Origin: an uncultured Paracoccaceae bacterium
GTDB lineage: Bacteria > Pseudomonadota > Alphaproteobacteria > Rhodobacterales > Rhodobacteraceae
NCBI GenBank assembly: GCA_947493255.1
Contig: CANLQK010000008.1
Coordinates: 62,001 to 126,000, forward strand
Reading direction: 5' to 3'
DNA length: 64,000 nt
Part shown: piece by piece, positions 55,632 to 64,000 of the stretch
Numbering within the stretch: position 1 is the first letter of the stretch
Layout: every line of letters begins with the position of its first letter
Position numbers and translations under genes: made by a program
Notes under the pieces: model-generated
The model's database searches: none
What the model saw: only the letters and a program-made list of their open reading frames with translations
Told to the model about the DNA's origin: nothing

Positions 55632-55718
55632 GGAAAGTGTCCTTTTGTTGAGCCCAAAGTGGTGGTGGCTTCGTTTTGGTGCAAGGCGTGTGGCTGGTAC
55701 GTCACGGGAAGGTGAAAG

Positions 55719-56585
55719 ATGTGGCAAGTGGTAGGGCGTGCGTTCGTCGTGTTGGCAGGTGCGGTGTTGGCGGCCAGTTTTGCGGGTGAAATGCACGGTT
55801 TAGGTGACAGTCTGGCTGTCTTTCGCCCAGTTCTAATATGCGGTGTGATTGCCTGTGGCGCTTTGGTGTGGCGCTGGCGCGGGGCGCAGATTTTGATGGC
55901 AGCCGCAGTTGTTCTTGCGGGTTTGCATGGGGTGGCAATCGTTGGAAAAACGACCCACGCCGGCCAAGCGGATGTGGTCGTCTATCAAAAGAACATGTTG
56001 TTTCGAGGGCACGACCGGTCGGAATTGATCGCCGATATCCGCTCTGTTGGGGCCGACATTGTGGCCTTGCAAGAAGTAAGCCGCGTGAACCAACCCATGT
56101 TGGACAGGTTGCGCGGAACTTACCCGCATCAATTGCTGTGTAACGGGCATGCTGTTGGTGCGGTGGCAATACTGTCGAAAACGCCGTTGGATGGGCAAGA
56201 TTGTTCAAATCAGCACGGTTTTGCCCGAGCTGTGACAACGATTGACGGGCAGCAAGTACAGGTGTTTGCGATCCATCTTCATTGGCCGTGGCCCTACGGG
56301 CAGCGCGACCATCTTCAGCGGATTTTGCAAAACATGGTACCGCTGGCAGGAGCGGAAACGATTGTTGCAGGTGATTTTAATATGGTTGCATCAGGGCGCC
56401 CAATTGCATGGGTTGAACGTGAACTTCTGGTGGAACGGGTCGGGGCGTTGGTCAAGACATTTGAATTATTCGGATACCCCATTGGGATCGACCATGTTTT
56501 GGCCTCTGGGCGCGGAGGCGATTTGGATGTGCGCCCCAAGGCGGGGTCTGATCATTACGGCGTTGTTGCGCAGATTTACTGGTAG
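55719..56585 (+). CDS. Endonuclease/exonuclease/phosphatase family protein with membrane anchor
   Basis: The 288-residue protein has two or three hydrophobic helices in the first 80 residues and then an EEP fold with the expected motifs: QKNML near the first strand, ALQEVSR, IHLHWPWPYG, GDFNMVAS and SDHYGVVAQ. These residues bind metal and phosphate in EEP phosphodiesterases. The membrane anchor suggests an extracytoplasmic site of action. The substrate is unknown. It lies divergent from the OsmC gene, with its ATG preceded by GGGAAGG. Confidence 0.78.
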   Translation: MWQVVGRAFVVLAGAVLAASFAGEMHGLGDSLAVFRPVLICGVIACGALVWRWRGAQILMAAAVVLAGLHGVAIVGKTTHAGQADVVVYQKNMLFRGHDRSELIADIRSVGADIVALQEVSRVNQPMLDRLRGTYPHQLLCNGHAVGAVAILSKTPLDGQDCSNQHGFARAVTTIDGQQVQVFAIHLHWPWPYGQRDHLQRILQNMVPLAGAETIVAGDFNMVASGRPIAWVERELLVERVGALVKTFELFGYPIGIDHVLASGRGGDLDVRPKAGSDHYGVVAQIYW

Positions 56586-56589
56586 GGGC

Positions 56590-57930
56590 TTATTCCCCCA
56601 TCAACGCAGGATCCCACGGATAGGTCGTTAGGTTTTCAAACCCGTCATCTGTGATCAGGACCTGATCTTCGAGCTTGATCGAGAAATCGCCACCAACTTC
56701 ACCCACAAGGGCTTCGACGCAGATGGTCATGCCGGGCTTGAGTTCGTGGTCAAATGCACCGTCGACCATTTTGTCAGGGTAGGCGACAAGCGGCCATTCA
56801 TCACATAGGCCGACGCCGTGCATCAGGCAGCTGTACTTTTGGGCCTGATATTTGTCATGCAAGACATGTGTGTTGCGGCTAAGGTCTTGGATGTTCACGC
56901 CAGGTTTTAGCATTTGCATATTGGTTTCAATGTGTTCAACGGCGTGTTTCATCGCGTCGACCATGTCAGGGCGTGGTTTTTCGGAGCCAACCCACCATGT
57001 GCGGCTGATGTCGATGCAGATGCCGTAGCTGCCGATCAGGTCAGTATCAAAGGCGAGGATTTCATTGGGCTGGGTGATGCGGGGGCCGCATTCTTGAAAC
57101 CATGGGTTTGTGCGTGGCCCAGATGACAGCAGGCGTGTTTCGATCCATTCACCGCCTCGTTTGATGTTTTCGGCGTGCAGAACGGCCCAGATGTCGTCTT
57201 CGGATGTTGAACCGTTGCCGGAATAGGCGCGGGTGAAGTCCTCCATCGCTTTGACTGCGGTTTCGCAGGCGTGATTTGCGCAGCGCATCGCGAGGATCTC
57301 GTCTGGGCCTTTGATAGAACGGGCATGTTCTGTGACTTCTTCACCCTCCAACACCTCGATGCCCCGTGCCTCGAGGGCGCGCAGCCCGCTGACCATAATT
57401 TTATCGACAGCCAGCTGCACATTGCTGCCTGCATGTTCGCGCAGAAGATCGCGCACTTCGTCGGCAAAGGTATTGGCGGCATCTTGGTCTTTATCGCCGT
57501 TCGAAAAGTAAAACATGGAGGCGCCAGATCGTTGTTCACGAACTAAGGGATTGAATTCACTTAGGAATGGAGAGTTCTAGTAGTCCCAAATGACCATGTA
57601 GCCATCAGCGCAGACCAAAACAGCACGGAATGGGTTGTGTGTGTTCCAAAGCTGCATGTTGGTGCTGTCTGTTGCATACCTGATGTTCAGAGGGTCGAAC
57701 ATCAATACGCCGCCATAGTCGCGCGCGTTAATGTGCGAGACGAGCCGATCAAGGCGATACTGCCGCATAGCGGGGAGGTTTGGCAGTGTTAGACCTGCGC
57801 CTTTCCATTCATCAAACGCCAACTGTGTGGGGCCTATTTCGACGCGATCCGCGTCATTAGGGGTGCCATCACCCAAGGTCGCACCTCTGGTAGGGTCGAT
57901 TTTTCGGGTATCGCTGTAGTGGCTTTTCAT
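56590..57930 (-). pseudogene. dddP: DMSP lyase DddP (M24 family), interrupted by one in-frame amber codon
   Basis: Read as one frame from ATG 57930 to the stop at 56590 the product would have 446 residues, the usual DddP length, with the metal-site pattern of M24 proteins (AFDTDLIGSYGICIDIS, CLMHGVGLCDEW, CVEALVG, KLEDQV). DddP releases dimethyl sulfide from dimethylsulfoniopropionate. A TAG at 57577-57579 breaks it after VIWDY, where family members usually read DYKNSPFLS; the code before and after is in the same frame and still DddP-like. A single AAG-to-TAG change explains it. The 3' half has an internal ATG at 57516 but no good ribosome site, so restart is unlikely. Confidence 0.9.
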
Positions 57931-58027
57931 GACGTGCCTCCCGTGGTCATACTGCAAGCGTGACGTGGGAAGGATTTTGTGTCCGGTCTGAAAACGACAT
58001 GAAAATGCTGTGCCAGGGGGCGACGGT

Positions 58028-58759
58028 TTGAAGCCAATTTTACAAGAAAGTTTGCCAGCTGGGCAGGAAGAACGCGCGGCAGCGCGTTTGCCATCAATGG
58101 TGCCGGTCGAGGGTGCATGGTTAGAAACAGACGAAGCCTATGCCGCGCAAATGGCGAAGCGCCGAGGTCTCATTGGAATGCAGATGGATGACGTTTATGC
58201 GCAATTGCCCGATGGGTTAGTGGCCTCGCGTGCTATGCTGGACGACGTACTGGTTAACCTGCCTGCGACATTCAAACATAACCGCAACGAGGTCGTTTGC
58301 CCTGATGGCGAGGTTGTAGCGTTGGATTGGGACGCACCGTTGCTGTGCCTTGGCAGGATCATCCAACAAGATGTCTGCATTCTAGAGAAGCAAGGGGACG
58401 AGCACGTACTGACGGGCGCTATTTTGTGTTTTCCAGCGAGTTGGACGTTGTCGCAGAAAATTGGCAAGCCGTTGATTGGTATCCACACACCAGTAGCTGA
58501 ATACGATGACAGCATCGCGAAACGCGTGCAGCGGTTGTTTGATGGAGTTAGGCGTGGGCGACCGATGTGGCGCGCCAACCATTTGCGTTACGACGACCCC
58601 AACTTGTTTCAGCCGCGAGCGGAAAACGATCCGCGCCCCGTTGGGACAAAACAGGCGCGATACATCAGGAGCGAACGCCAAACAGTGTTACGTTTGGCCG
58701 TTCCTAATGCGGTCGCGTTTGTTATTCATTCGATAGTAGTTGACGTTGGGCTAGGCTAA
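58028..58759 (+). CDS. DUF3445 (heme-dependent oxidative N-demethylase-like) protein
   Basis: The product (243 residues from TTG 58028; GTG 58010 is a second option) matches the DUF3445/HODM family, which binds heme and oxidatively demethylates amines in the HODM complex. Typical parts are LKPILQ at the N-terminus, LPSMVPVEGAWLETDEAYAAQM and VLRLAVPNAVAFVIHSIVV. AGGGGG at 58015-58020 favours TTG 58028. Only one gene of the family is here; other HODM subunits are not in the window. It is divergent from dddP. Substrate unknown. Confidence 0.75.
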   Translation: MKPILQESLPAGQEERAAARLPSMVPVEGAWLETDEAYAAQMAKRRGLIGMQMDDVYAQLPDGLVASRAMLDDVLVNLPATFKHNRNEVVCPDGEVVALDWDAPLLCLGRIIQQDVCILEKQGDEHVLTGAILCFPASWTLSQKIGKPLIGIHTPVAEYDDSIAKRVQRLFDGVRRGRPMWRANHLRYDDPNLFQPRAENDPRPVGTKQARYIRSERQTVLRLAVPNAVAFVIHSIVVDVGLG

Positions 58760-59050
58760 TAGTGCAGCCAAGGCAAAAGCTGCGCCGATCGAAGTTATGA
58801 TTTGACCCGTCCGCGTCGTGTAACACCTGGTTAGGGTCGCCTTGATGATGTTGGCGTAGCTGCGAACGGACTGATCACTGTGTAGCGCAGTCGGATGGGT
58901 CGGTGTCATCCGGGACTGCCATGCAGAAGGCATGCTGCTTGCGCCAGACCGAATAGCCGACGCAGGGCGATCGGCGTGTCGATGGGCACCAAATGACATG
59001 GTTTCATTTAGGTGCGCGAACGGTGGGATATACTGTTTACTTTTACTCAT
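58751..59050 (-). CDS. Small tail-anchored-like protein, uncertain
   Basis: The 99-residue reading frame has a polar N-terminus (SKQYIPPFAHLNETMS) and a hydrophobic C-terminus (GQIITSIGAAFALAALLA) that could be a tail anchor. The ribosome site is weak (AAGAAG), and the 3' end overlaps the DUF3445 gene by 9 bases. It could be a real small membrane protein or a chance frame. No family is recognised. Confidence 0.4.
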   Translation of the reverse strand: MSKSKQYIPPFAHLNETMSFGAHRHADRPASAIRSGASSMPSAWQSRMTPTHPTALHSDQSVRSYANIIKATLTRCYTTRTGQIITSIGAAFALAALLA

Positions 59051-59282
59051 AACGCTTCTTGCCGCGTGTTCATGGCTCTAGCAGGTTGCCCTAGGGGCAA
59101 TGTCGGGAAAAAAGTAGGGCCAAACTAGGGCAGGGTCGGCCGTGCTGCTGGTGCTTCCCCACGTTGACAGTGCTTTATGGGCTCGGTTGCATGCGGCGGT
59201 TGGGTGAGAGCAGTTCATAAAACGGGTGTAGGTTTGTATTCCGGCCCACTCTAGGTGGGAAACTGATAAATTTCTCAATGAG

Positions 59283-59308
59283 AAAGGGCGCCCCGAAGAG
59301 CGCCCTTT
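59283..59308 (-). terminator. Terminator of glnA
   Basis: AAAGGGCGC at 59283-59291 pairs with GCGCCCTTT at 59300-59308, a 9-bp stem with an 8-base loop. Read on the minus strand it follows the glnA stop codon by 25 bases and runs into TTTCTCATT. Confidence 0.75.
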
Positions 59309-59332
59309 CCAAAATTCATAATCCGTTTGGGA

Positions 59333-60739
59333 TTAGCAGCTGTAGTACAGCTTGAATTCAACAGGGTGAGGAGTGTGTTCGTATTCGTACACTTCTTCCC
59401 ATTTCAGATCCATGTAGCCTTCGATCTGGTCTTTGGTGAACACGTCGCCAGCCAAGAGGAAGTCCATGTCTTTTTCCAGCTCGTCCAGTGCTTCACGCAA
59501 GGATGCACAAACTGTTGGAATTTCAGCCAATTCTTCTGGTGGCAGATCGTAAAGATCTTTGTCAGAAGCCGGGCCTGGATCGATTTTGTTTTTGATGCCG
59601 TCAAGGCCAGCCATCAACAGTGCGGAGAAGCACAGGTATGGGTTGGCAGCTGGATCTGGGAAACGAGCCTCAACGCGCTTGGCTTTCGGGCTGTCTGTCC
59701 AAGGAATACGGACACAACCGGAACGGTTAGACGCAGAGTAAGCGCGAAGAACTGGTGCTTCGAAACCCGGGATCAAACGCTTGTAGGAGTTTGTGGATGG
59801 GTTTGTGAACGCGTTCAGGGCTTTGGCGTGCTTCAGGATGCCGCCGATGAACCACAGAGCTTCGTCGGAGAGATCAGCGTATTTGTCGCCTGCGAACAAT
59901 GGCTTGCCATCTTTCCAGATGGACATGTTCACGTGCATACCTGTGCCATTATCGCCAGCGATTGGCTTTGGCATGAATGTAGCGGATTTGCCGTACGCCT
60001 GTGCCACGTTGTGGATCACGTATTTGTACTTCTGAAGCTCATCAGCTTGAGTTGTCAATGAACCGAAGATTAGGCCCAGTTCGTGCTGACAGGACGCAAC
60101 CTCGTGGTGGTGCTTGTCCACTTTCATGCCGAGACGCTTCATTGTGGAGAGCATTTCGGAACGAATGTCGTGTGCATCGTCGATTGGGTTTACAGGGAAG
60201 TAGCCGCCTTTAACGCCAGGACGGTGACCTGTGTTGCCCATTTCGTATTCAGCGTCTGTGTTCCAAGCCGCATCGATTGCGTCAACTTGGTAGGACACTT
60301 TGTTCATGCCGACTTGGTAACGAACGTCGTCGAACAGGAAGAATTCAGCTTCTGGGCCGAAGTAGGACACGTCGCCAATACCGGAAGATTTCAGGTAGGC
60401 TTCTGCGCGCTCGGCTGTGCCGCGTGGGTCACGGTCGTAGCCTTCGCCTGTGTCTGGCTCAACGATAGAGCAGTGCAGGCAGAGTGTTTTCTCCGCGTAG
60501 AACGGGTCAACATAGGCGCTGGACACGTCTGGCATCAGTTTCATGTCGGATTCGTCGATGGATTTCCAACCAGCGATGGAAGAGCCGTCAAACATGAAGC
60601 CATCTTCGAGGAAGTCTTCGTCTACCTGATCGGACATCAGTGTAACGTGCTGCAGTTTGCCGCGCGGATCGGTGAAACGAATGTCGACGTATTCGATTTC
60701 TTCATCCGCAATCTTTTTTACGAGGTCTTTATTGCTCAT
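59333..60739 (-). CDS. glnA: Glutamine synthetase type I
   Basis: GlnA makes glutamine from glutamate and ammonia. From ATG 60739 the product is 468 residues, the normal length of the dodecameric GSI-beta form. Conserved parts include [33 protein letters not shown], and NRSGCVRIP. The adenylylation site is kept in DLYDLPPEE (Tyr near 397), so it is probably controlled by GlnE. A longer start at 60766 has no better ribosome site. The gene lies 57 bases downstream of glnB, the normal alphaproteobacterial glnBA pair. Confidence 0.96.
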   Translation of the reverse strand: MSNKDLVKKIADEEIEYVDIRFTDPRGKLQHVTLMSDQVDEDFLEDGFMFDGSSIAGWKSIDESDMKLMPDVSSAYVDPFYAEKTLCLHCSIVEPDTGEGYDRDPRGTAERAEAYLKSSGIGDVSYFGPEAEFFLFDDVRYQVGMNKVSYQVDAIDAAWNTDAEYEMGNTGHRPGVKGGYFPVNPIDDAHDIRSEMLSTMKRLGMKVDKHHHEVASCQHELGLIFGSLTTQADELQKYKYVIHNVAQAYGKSATFMPKPIAGDNGTGMHVNMSIWKDGKPLFAGDKYADLSDEALWFIGGILKHAKALNAFTNPSTNSYKRLIPGFEAPVLRAYSASNRSGCVRIPWTDSPKAKRVEARFPDPAANPYLCFSALLMAGLDGIKNKIDPGPASDKDLYDLPPEELAEIPTVCASLREALDELEKDMDFLLAGDVFTKDQIEGYMDLKWEEVYEYEHTPHPVEFKLYYSC

Positions 60740-60796
60740 ATCTCTAAGGTTCCCCTGGTTAGACATTGTATTAAGTGTTGTGTGGATGGACGCGCC

Positions 60797-61386
<590 letters not shown>

Positions 61387-61414
61387 AAACGCAGCCCTTT
61401 TGGGGGCTGCGTTT
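61387..61414 (-). terminator. Terminator of the Hint-domain gene
   Basis: AAACGCAGCCC at 61387-61397 pairs with GGGCTGCGTTT at 61404-61414 across a 6-base loop. On the minus strand it is followed by TTCCG after a T-rich end of the stem, and it lies 46 bases past the stop of the Hint gene. Confidence 0.8.
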
Positions 61415-61460
61415 GAACGAGGCACATAGAATTGATGCCCCGTAAATCTAATCGTGGAGC

Positions 61461-61940
61461 TTAAACCGCCGTGCTCGCGACTTCGAGGCCGTCTGCATAA
61501 AGGATATGCTGCTTGTCGAAGATTAGTTCATAGACGGTTGTCGTTTGAGCGGATTGTTCTGAAATGAATTCGCCATCGATCAGCCGCTTGGCCTTAACCG
61601 TAGCGACGTCGGCACCAAACAACGCTTTTGCGCGCCAATCACGAATGTGAACGAGCGTATCTGGGCCAACAAGCATGTCGTGTTGGGGGCGTGTGTGGCC
61701 CAATGAACCAGCCTTGATCTGGATCGCAGCGACCTCGACTGTTTTAGAACGGATGTCGCGCAGTACGGACATGCCTGCGTCGCGGGTGATGACCCTGTCG
61801 CCTACTGACAGATGTTCGATCGGCAATTCACCGTCCAAAGTCATAACCGTGGTACCAGCTGTCAGGCCGGATACGTTTGCGGCGCGTTTGACGGCAATTA
61901 CGTTGCCAACTTCGAAGTCTTTTGTTTGTCCCAGATGCAT
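61461..61940 (-). CDS. Stand-alone Hint-domain protein
   Basis: The 159-residue protein has a Hint (Hedgehog/intein) fold: GLTAGTTVMTLDGELPIEHL begins the domain, VGDRVITRDAGMS and RPQHDMLVGPDTLVHI are the middle motifs, and ILYADGLEVAS ends it. Hint_2 proteins in Rhodobacteraceae usually sit at the C-terminus of large secreted or repeat proteins; here nothing precedes it. The self-cleavage Cys or Ser at the domain start reads Gly-Thr-Thr, so activity is unsure. No signal peptide. Confidence 0.75.
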   Translation of the reverse strand: MHLGQTKDFEVGNVIAVKRAANVSGLTAGTTVMTLDGELPIEHLSVGDRVITRDAGMSVLRDIRSKTVEVAAIQIKAGSLGHTRPQHDMLVGPDTLVHIRDWRAKALFGADVATVKAKRLIDGEFISEQSAQTTTVYELIFDKQHILYADGLEVASTAV

Positions 61941-62227
61941 GGCGTTTCTCGCTCTCAGCTATTTGTCTGCTCAATGTTGCGTTGAAATATGGCAAAAAAG
62001 AGTGAAGGGCGGGACATAAATCGTATCAATTTGAGGCATTAACCTTTTGTGAGTCTTTTTGGCCACTGTCGAAATTGGGGCTCTGTTGTGCAGTGAAAAA
62101 GCGAGCGAGACAGAAAACACGCAAGATCATGCACAATTGGCGCGTTTTCCTCTCGCATCCTCCAAAAGTCTTTGCTAAGACGCGCCCAACTCGAGGGGAT
62201 GGCAGTGCCGTCCCCTTAGAATTACAT

Positions 62228-62312
62228 GCGGGTGTGGCGGAATTGGTAGACGCACCAGATTTAGGTTCTGGCGCCGCAAGGCGTGGAGGTTCAAGTCCTC
62301 TCACCCGCACCA
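62228..62312 (+). tRNA. tRNA-Leu(UAG)
   Basis: The 85-base gene has acceptor GCGGGTG/CACCCGC (62228-62234 and 62302-62308), discriminator A and encoded CCA. The anticodon stem CCAGA/TCTGG encloses the loop TTTAGGT (62260-62266), giving anticodon TAG (62262-62264), and a long variable arm follows, as in class II tRNA-Leu. TTCAAGTC in the T loop is canonical. It reads CUA and other CUN codons and lies 22 bases before tig. Confidence 0.96.
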
Positions 62313-62334
62313 AAAGTTTGAAAAGGACGATCCA

Positions 62335-63666
62335 ATGACGGTCAAAGAGACCCTGAACGAAGGCCTCAAGCGCGGCTACGAAATTACCGTGACAGCGGCT
62401 GAGCTGGAAGCGACGGTCAATGACAAGCTGAAGGAAGCGCAGCCTGAGATCGAAATGAAGGGTTTCCGCAAAGGCAAAGTGCCTATGGCGTTGCTGAAAA
62501 AGCAGTTTGGCCCAAAAGTTCTTGGCGAAGCGATGCAGGAATCTGTTGATGGTGCGATGAACAAGCACCTCGAAGAATCCGGCGACCGTCCTGCGATGCA
62601 GCCTGAAATGAAAATGACCAATGAAGACTGGAAAGAAGGGGACGATGTTGTTGTTTCCGTTGCGTACGAAGCGCTGCCAGAAATTCCTGAAGTCGACTTT
62701 TCCGGTATCAAGCTTGAGAAATTGGTTGTGAAAGCGGACGACGCTTCTGTTGACGAAGCTCTCGGGTCCTTGGCTGAAACCGCACAGAACTTTGAAGACC
62801 GCAAAAAAGGGTCCAAAGCGAAAGACGGCGACCAAGTGGTTTTCGATTTCTTGGGTAAAGTTGACGGCGAAGCATTTGAAGGCGGCGCGGCTGAAGGTCA
62901 TGCGCTTGTACTTGGTTCCGGCCAATTTATTCCTGGCTTCGAAGAAGGTCTGGTCGGTGTGAAAGCCGGTGAAGACAAAGACGTCACCGTGACGTTCCCA
63001 GAAGACTACAACGCTGAACACCTTGCTGGTAAAGAAGCTGTGTTTGAGTGCAAAATCCACAACGTTAAAGAGCCCAAAGCGGCTGAGCTTAACGATGAAA
63101 TGGCCAAGCAGTTCGGCGCAGAAGACCTTGCTGGTTTGAAAGGTCAGATTTCTGACAAGTTGGAAGAAGAGTACGCGGGTGCTGCGCGTGCAGTGACGAA
63201 ACGCGCACTTCTCGATGCGTTGGACAAAGAAGTCTCTTTCGAACTGCCGCCTTCATTGGTTGAAGCCGAAGCGGGCCAGATTGCCCACCAGCTGTGGCAC
63301 GAAGAAAACCCAGAGGTTGAAGGGCACGATCACCCTGAGATCGAAACAACTGAAGAGCATACAACACTTGCAGAACGCCGCGTGAAGCTTGGGCTGCTGT
63401 TGGCTGAGATTGGCCAGAAGGCGGAAGTTCAAGTGTCTGACGCAGAATTCACACAAGCTGTGATGAACCAAGCGCGTCAGTACGGTCCACAAGCCAAGCA
63501 GTTCTTCGAGTTTGTTCAGCAGAACCCACAGATGCAGCAGCAAATTCGTGCACCTTTGTTTGAAGACAAGGTCGTTGACCATGTGATTGAAGGCGCTTCT
63601 TTGACAGAAAAAGAAGTATCCAAAGACGATCTTCAAAAAGCTGTTGAGGCGCTCGAAGAAGAGTAA
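62335..63666 (+). CDS. tig: Trigger factor
   Basis: Trigger factor is the ribosome-bound peptidyl-prolyl isomerase chaperone. The 443-residue product shows the ribosome-binding loop ([18 protein letters not shown], about 43-60), an FKBP-type domain (about 160-245, with [17 protein letters not shown]) and a helical C-terminal chaperone domain rich in Gln ([20 protein letters not shown]). The ATG at 62335 is preceded by AAAGGACG. A strong terminator follows at 63687. Confidence 0.96.
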   Translation: MTVKETLNEGLKRGYEITVTAAELEATVNDKLKEAQPEIEMKGFRKGKVPMALLKKQFGPKVLGEAMQESVDGAMNKHLEESGDRPAMQPEMKMTNEDWKEGDDVVVSVAYEALPEIPEVDFSGIKLEKLVVKADDASVDEALGSLAETAQNFEDRKKGSKAKDGDQVVFDFLGKVDGEAFEGGAAEGHALVLGSGQFIPGFEEGLVGVKAGEDKDVTVTFPEDYNAEHLAGKEAVFECKIHNVKEPKAAELNDEMAKQFGAEDLAGLKGQISDKLEEEYAGAARAVTKRALLDALDKEVSFELPPSLVEAEAGQIAHQLWHEENPEVEGHDHPEIETTEEHTTLAERRVKLGLLLAEIGQKAEVQVSDAEFTQAVMNQARQYGPQAKQFFEFVQQNPQMQQQIRAPLFEDKVVDHVIEGASLTEKEVSKDDLQKAVEALEEE

Positions 63667-63686
63667 GTCTCTGATATAGAATGTAG

Positions 63687-63715
63687 AAAGGCCGCCCTAT
63701 ACTGGGGCGGCCTTT
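63687..63715 (+). terminator. Terminator of tig
   Basis: AAAGGCCGCCC at 63687-63697 pairs with GGGCGGCCTTT at 63705-63715 (11-bp stem, 7-base loop), and the 3' arm merges into TTTTTCG. It is 21 bases after the tig stop. Confidence 0.9.
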
Positions 63716-63840
63716 TTCGTTTCTCCACCTTACGGCATAAACGTAAGGAATACCCGACCGCGTTTCGATAAGTTTACCCTAGGAAAACCTCCCTAAAAAA
63801 GTTTACCATTTGGTCACAAATTGTCTCTTGGGGAAAAATT

Positions 63841-64000
63841 ATGAAATTCATTTTATCTACGATTGCTGCGATGGTCTTAACAGCTGGCGCAGCACAGGCT
63901 TGTCCGAATTGGAACAATAATCCAACGTATGGGGCCTATGATTTGTCATTGGCACAACTGCGGGCTGGGCAGTCATTGTCACTGACAGCTGGTGGTAGCG
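63841..64000 (+). CDS. Secreted protein, truncated at window end
   Basis: I translated this directly; it opens with ATG 63841 behind GGGGAA, and 53 codons are visible. It begins with a signal peptide (MKFILSTIAAMVLTAGAAQA) with cleavage before CPNWN, followed by YGAYDLSLAQLRAGQSLSL. The rest is beyond the window, so no family can be given. The pattern of a short repeat-like segment after the signal suggests a periplasmic or extracellular protein. Confidence 0.75.
   Translation, partial: MKFILSTIAAMVLTAGAAQACPNWNNNPTYGAYDLSLAQLRAGQSLSLTAGGS

Noticed and set aside
56590-57516. Independent M24 peptidase gene starting at ATG 57516
   Set aside because: It is the 3' part of dddP in the same frame; the ATG lacks a ribosome site and the N-terminal half lies directly upstream.
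59078-59278. 66-codon minus frame between glnA and the 58751 gene
   Set aside because: No ribosome site and no protein-like pattern.
62026-63060. Open frame of 344 codons on the minus strand opposite tig and the tRNA
   Set aside because: It runs through tRNA-Leu and is entirely opposite a clear trigger factor gene; the Phe/His-rich product is typical of an antisense frame.

Overview
The window is a compact chromosomal segment from a marine alphaproteobacterium, most likely a member of the Roseobacter group (Rhodobacteraceae). The evidence is gene content and order: tatABC followed by a DUF815 ATPase, surE-pcm-nlpD, serS-yajC-secDF-ccmABCDG, yfgM-bamB-der, a DMSP lyase of the DddP family, a LuxR/LuxI pair and glnB-glnA. 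No rRNA, insertion sequence, prophage or CRISPR array is visible. The genus cannot be fixed from this sequence alone.

Layout. 1-3217: a truncated WYL-type regulator facing away from tatA-tatB-tatC-DUF815. 3674-21306, almost all on the minus strand: nlpD, pcm, surE, an SDR, a small unknown, purF, cvpA, radA, a PqiA-like protein, a coiled-coil membrane protein, mlaF-mlaE, alr, dnaB, pyrC, an unknown 312-residue protein and a glutaryl-CoA-dehydrogenase-like enzyme. 21421-25458 (+): a MoxR ATPase, a CoxE-like VWA protein and an Atm1-type exporter. 25490-31367 (-): a fatty acid desaturase and a two-gene RND efflux system. 31598-35187 (+): yfgM, bamB, der. 35177-38549: a TspO-like protein (-), a DUF2235 protein (+) and serS (-). 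38767-45323 (+): protein export (yajC, a fused secDF) and cytochrome c maturation (ccmA, B, C, D, G).

45327-51422 is the more accessory part: a dimethylarginine-dimethylaminohydrolase-like enzyme, a secreted DUF1223 protein, a three-gene nitrile hydratase/thiocyanate hydrolase-like set whose beta chain is split into two genes, an isolated fliG, an autoinducer-binding protein without a DNA-binding domain, a full LuxR and a LuxI synthase. 51485-59050 holds purB, two small unknowns, bioY, a hydrolase-OsmC fusion, an EEP-family phosphatase/nuclease, dddP broken by one in-frame amber codon, and a DUF3445 (HODM-like) protein. 59333-64000 holds glnA, glnB, a Hint-domain protein, tRNA-Leu(UAG), trigger factor and the start of a secreted protein.

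The observations most worth checking are: (1) the single TAG codon that splits an otherwise full-length dddP; (2) the scnB-scnA-scnC-like order of the nitrile hydratase-family genes; (3) the HTH-less LuxR paralogue next to luxR-luxI, combined with a perfect 19-base dyad covering the luxI ribosome binding site; (4) the secD-secF gene fusion. Several convergent gene pairs overlap at or near their stop codons, so the segment is tightly packed.
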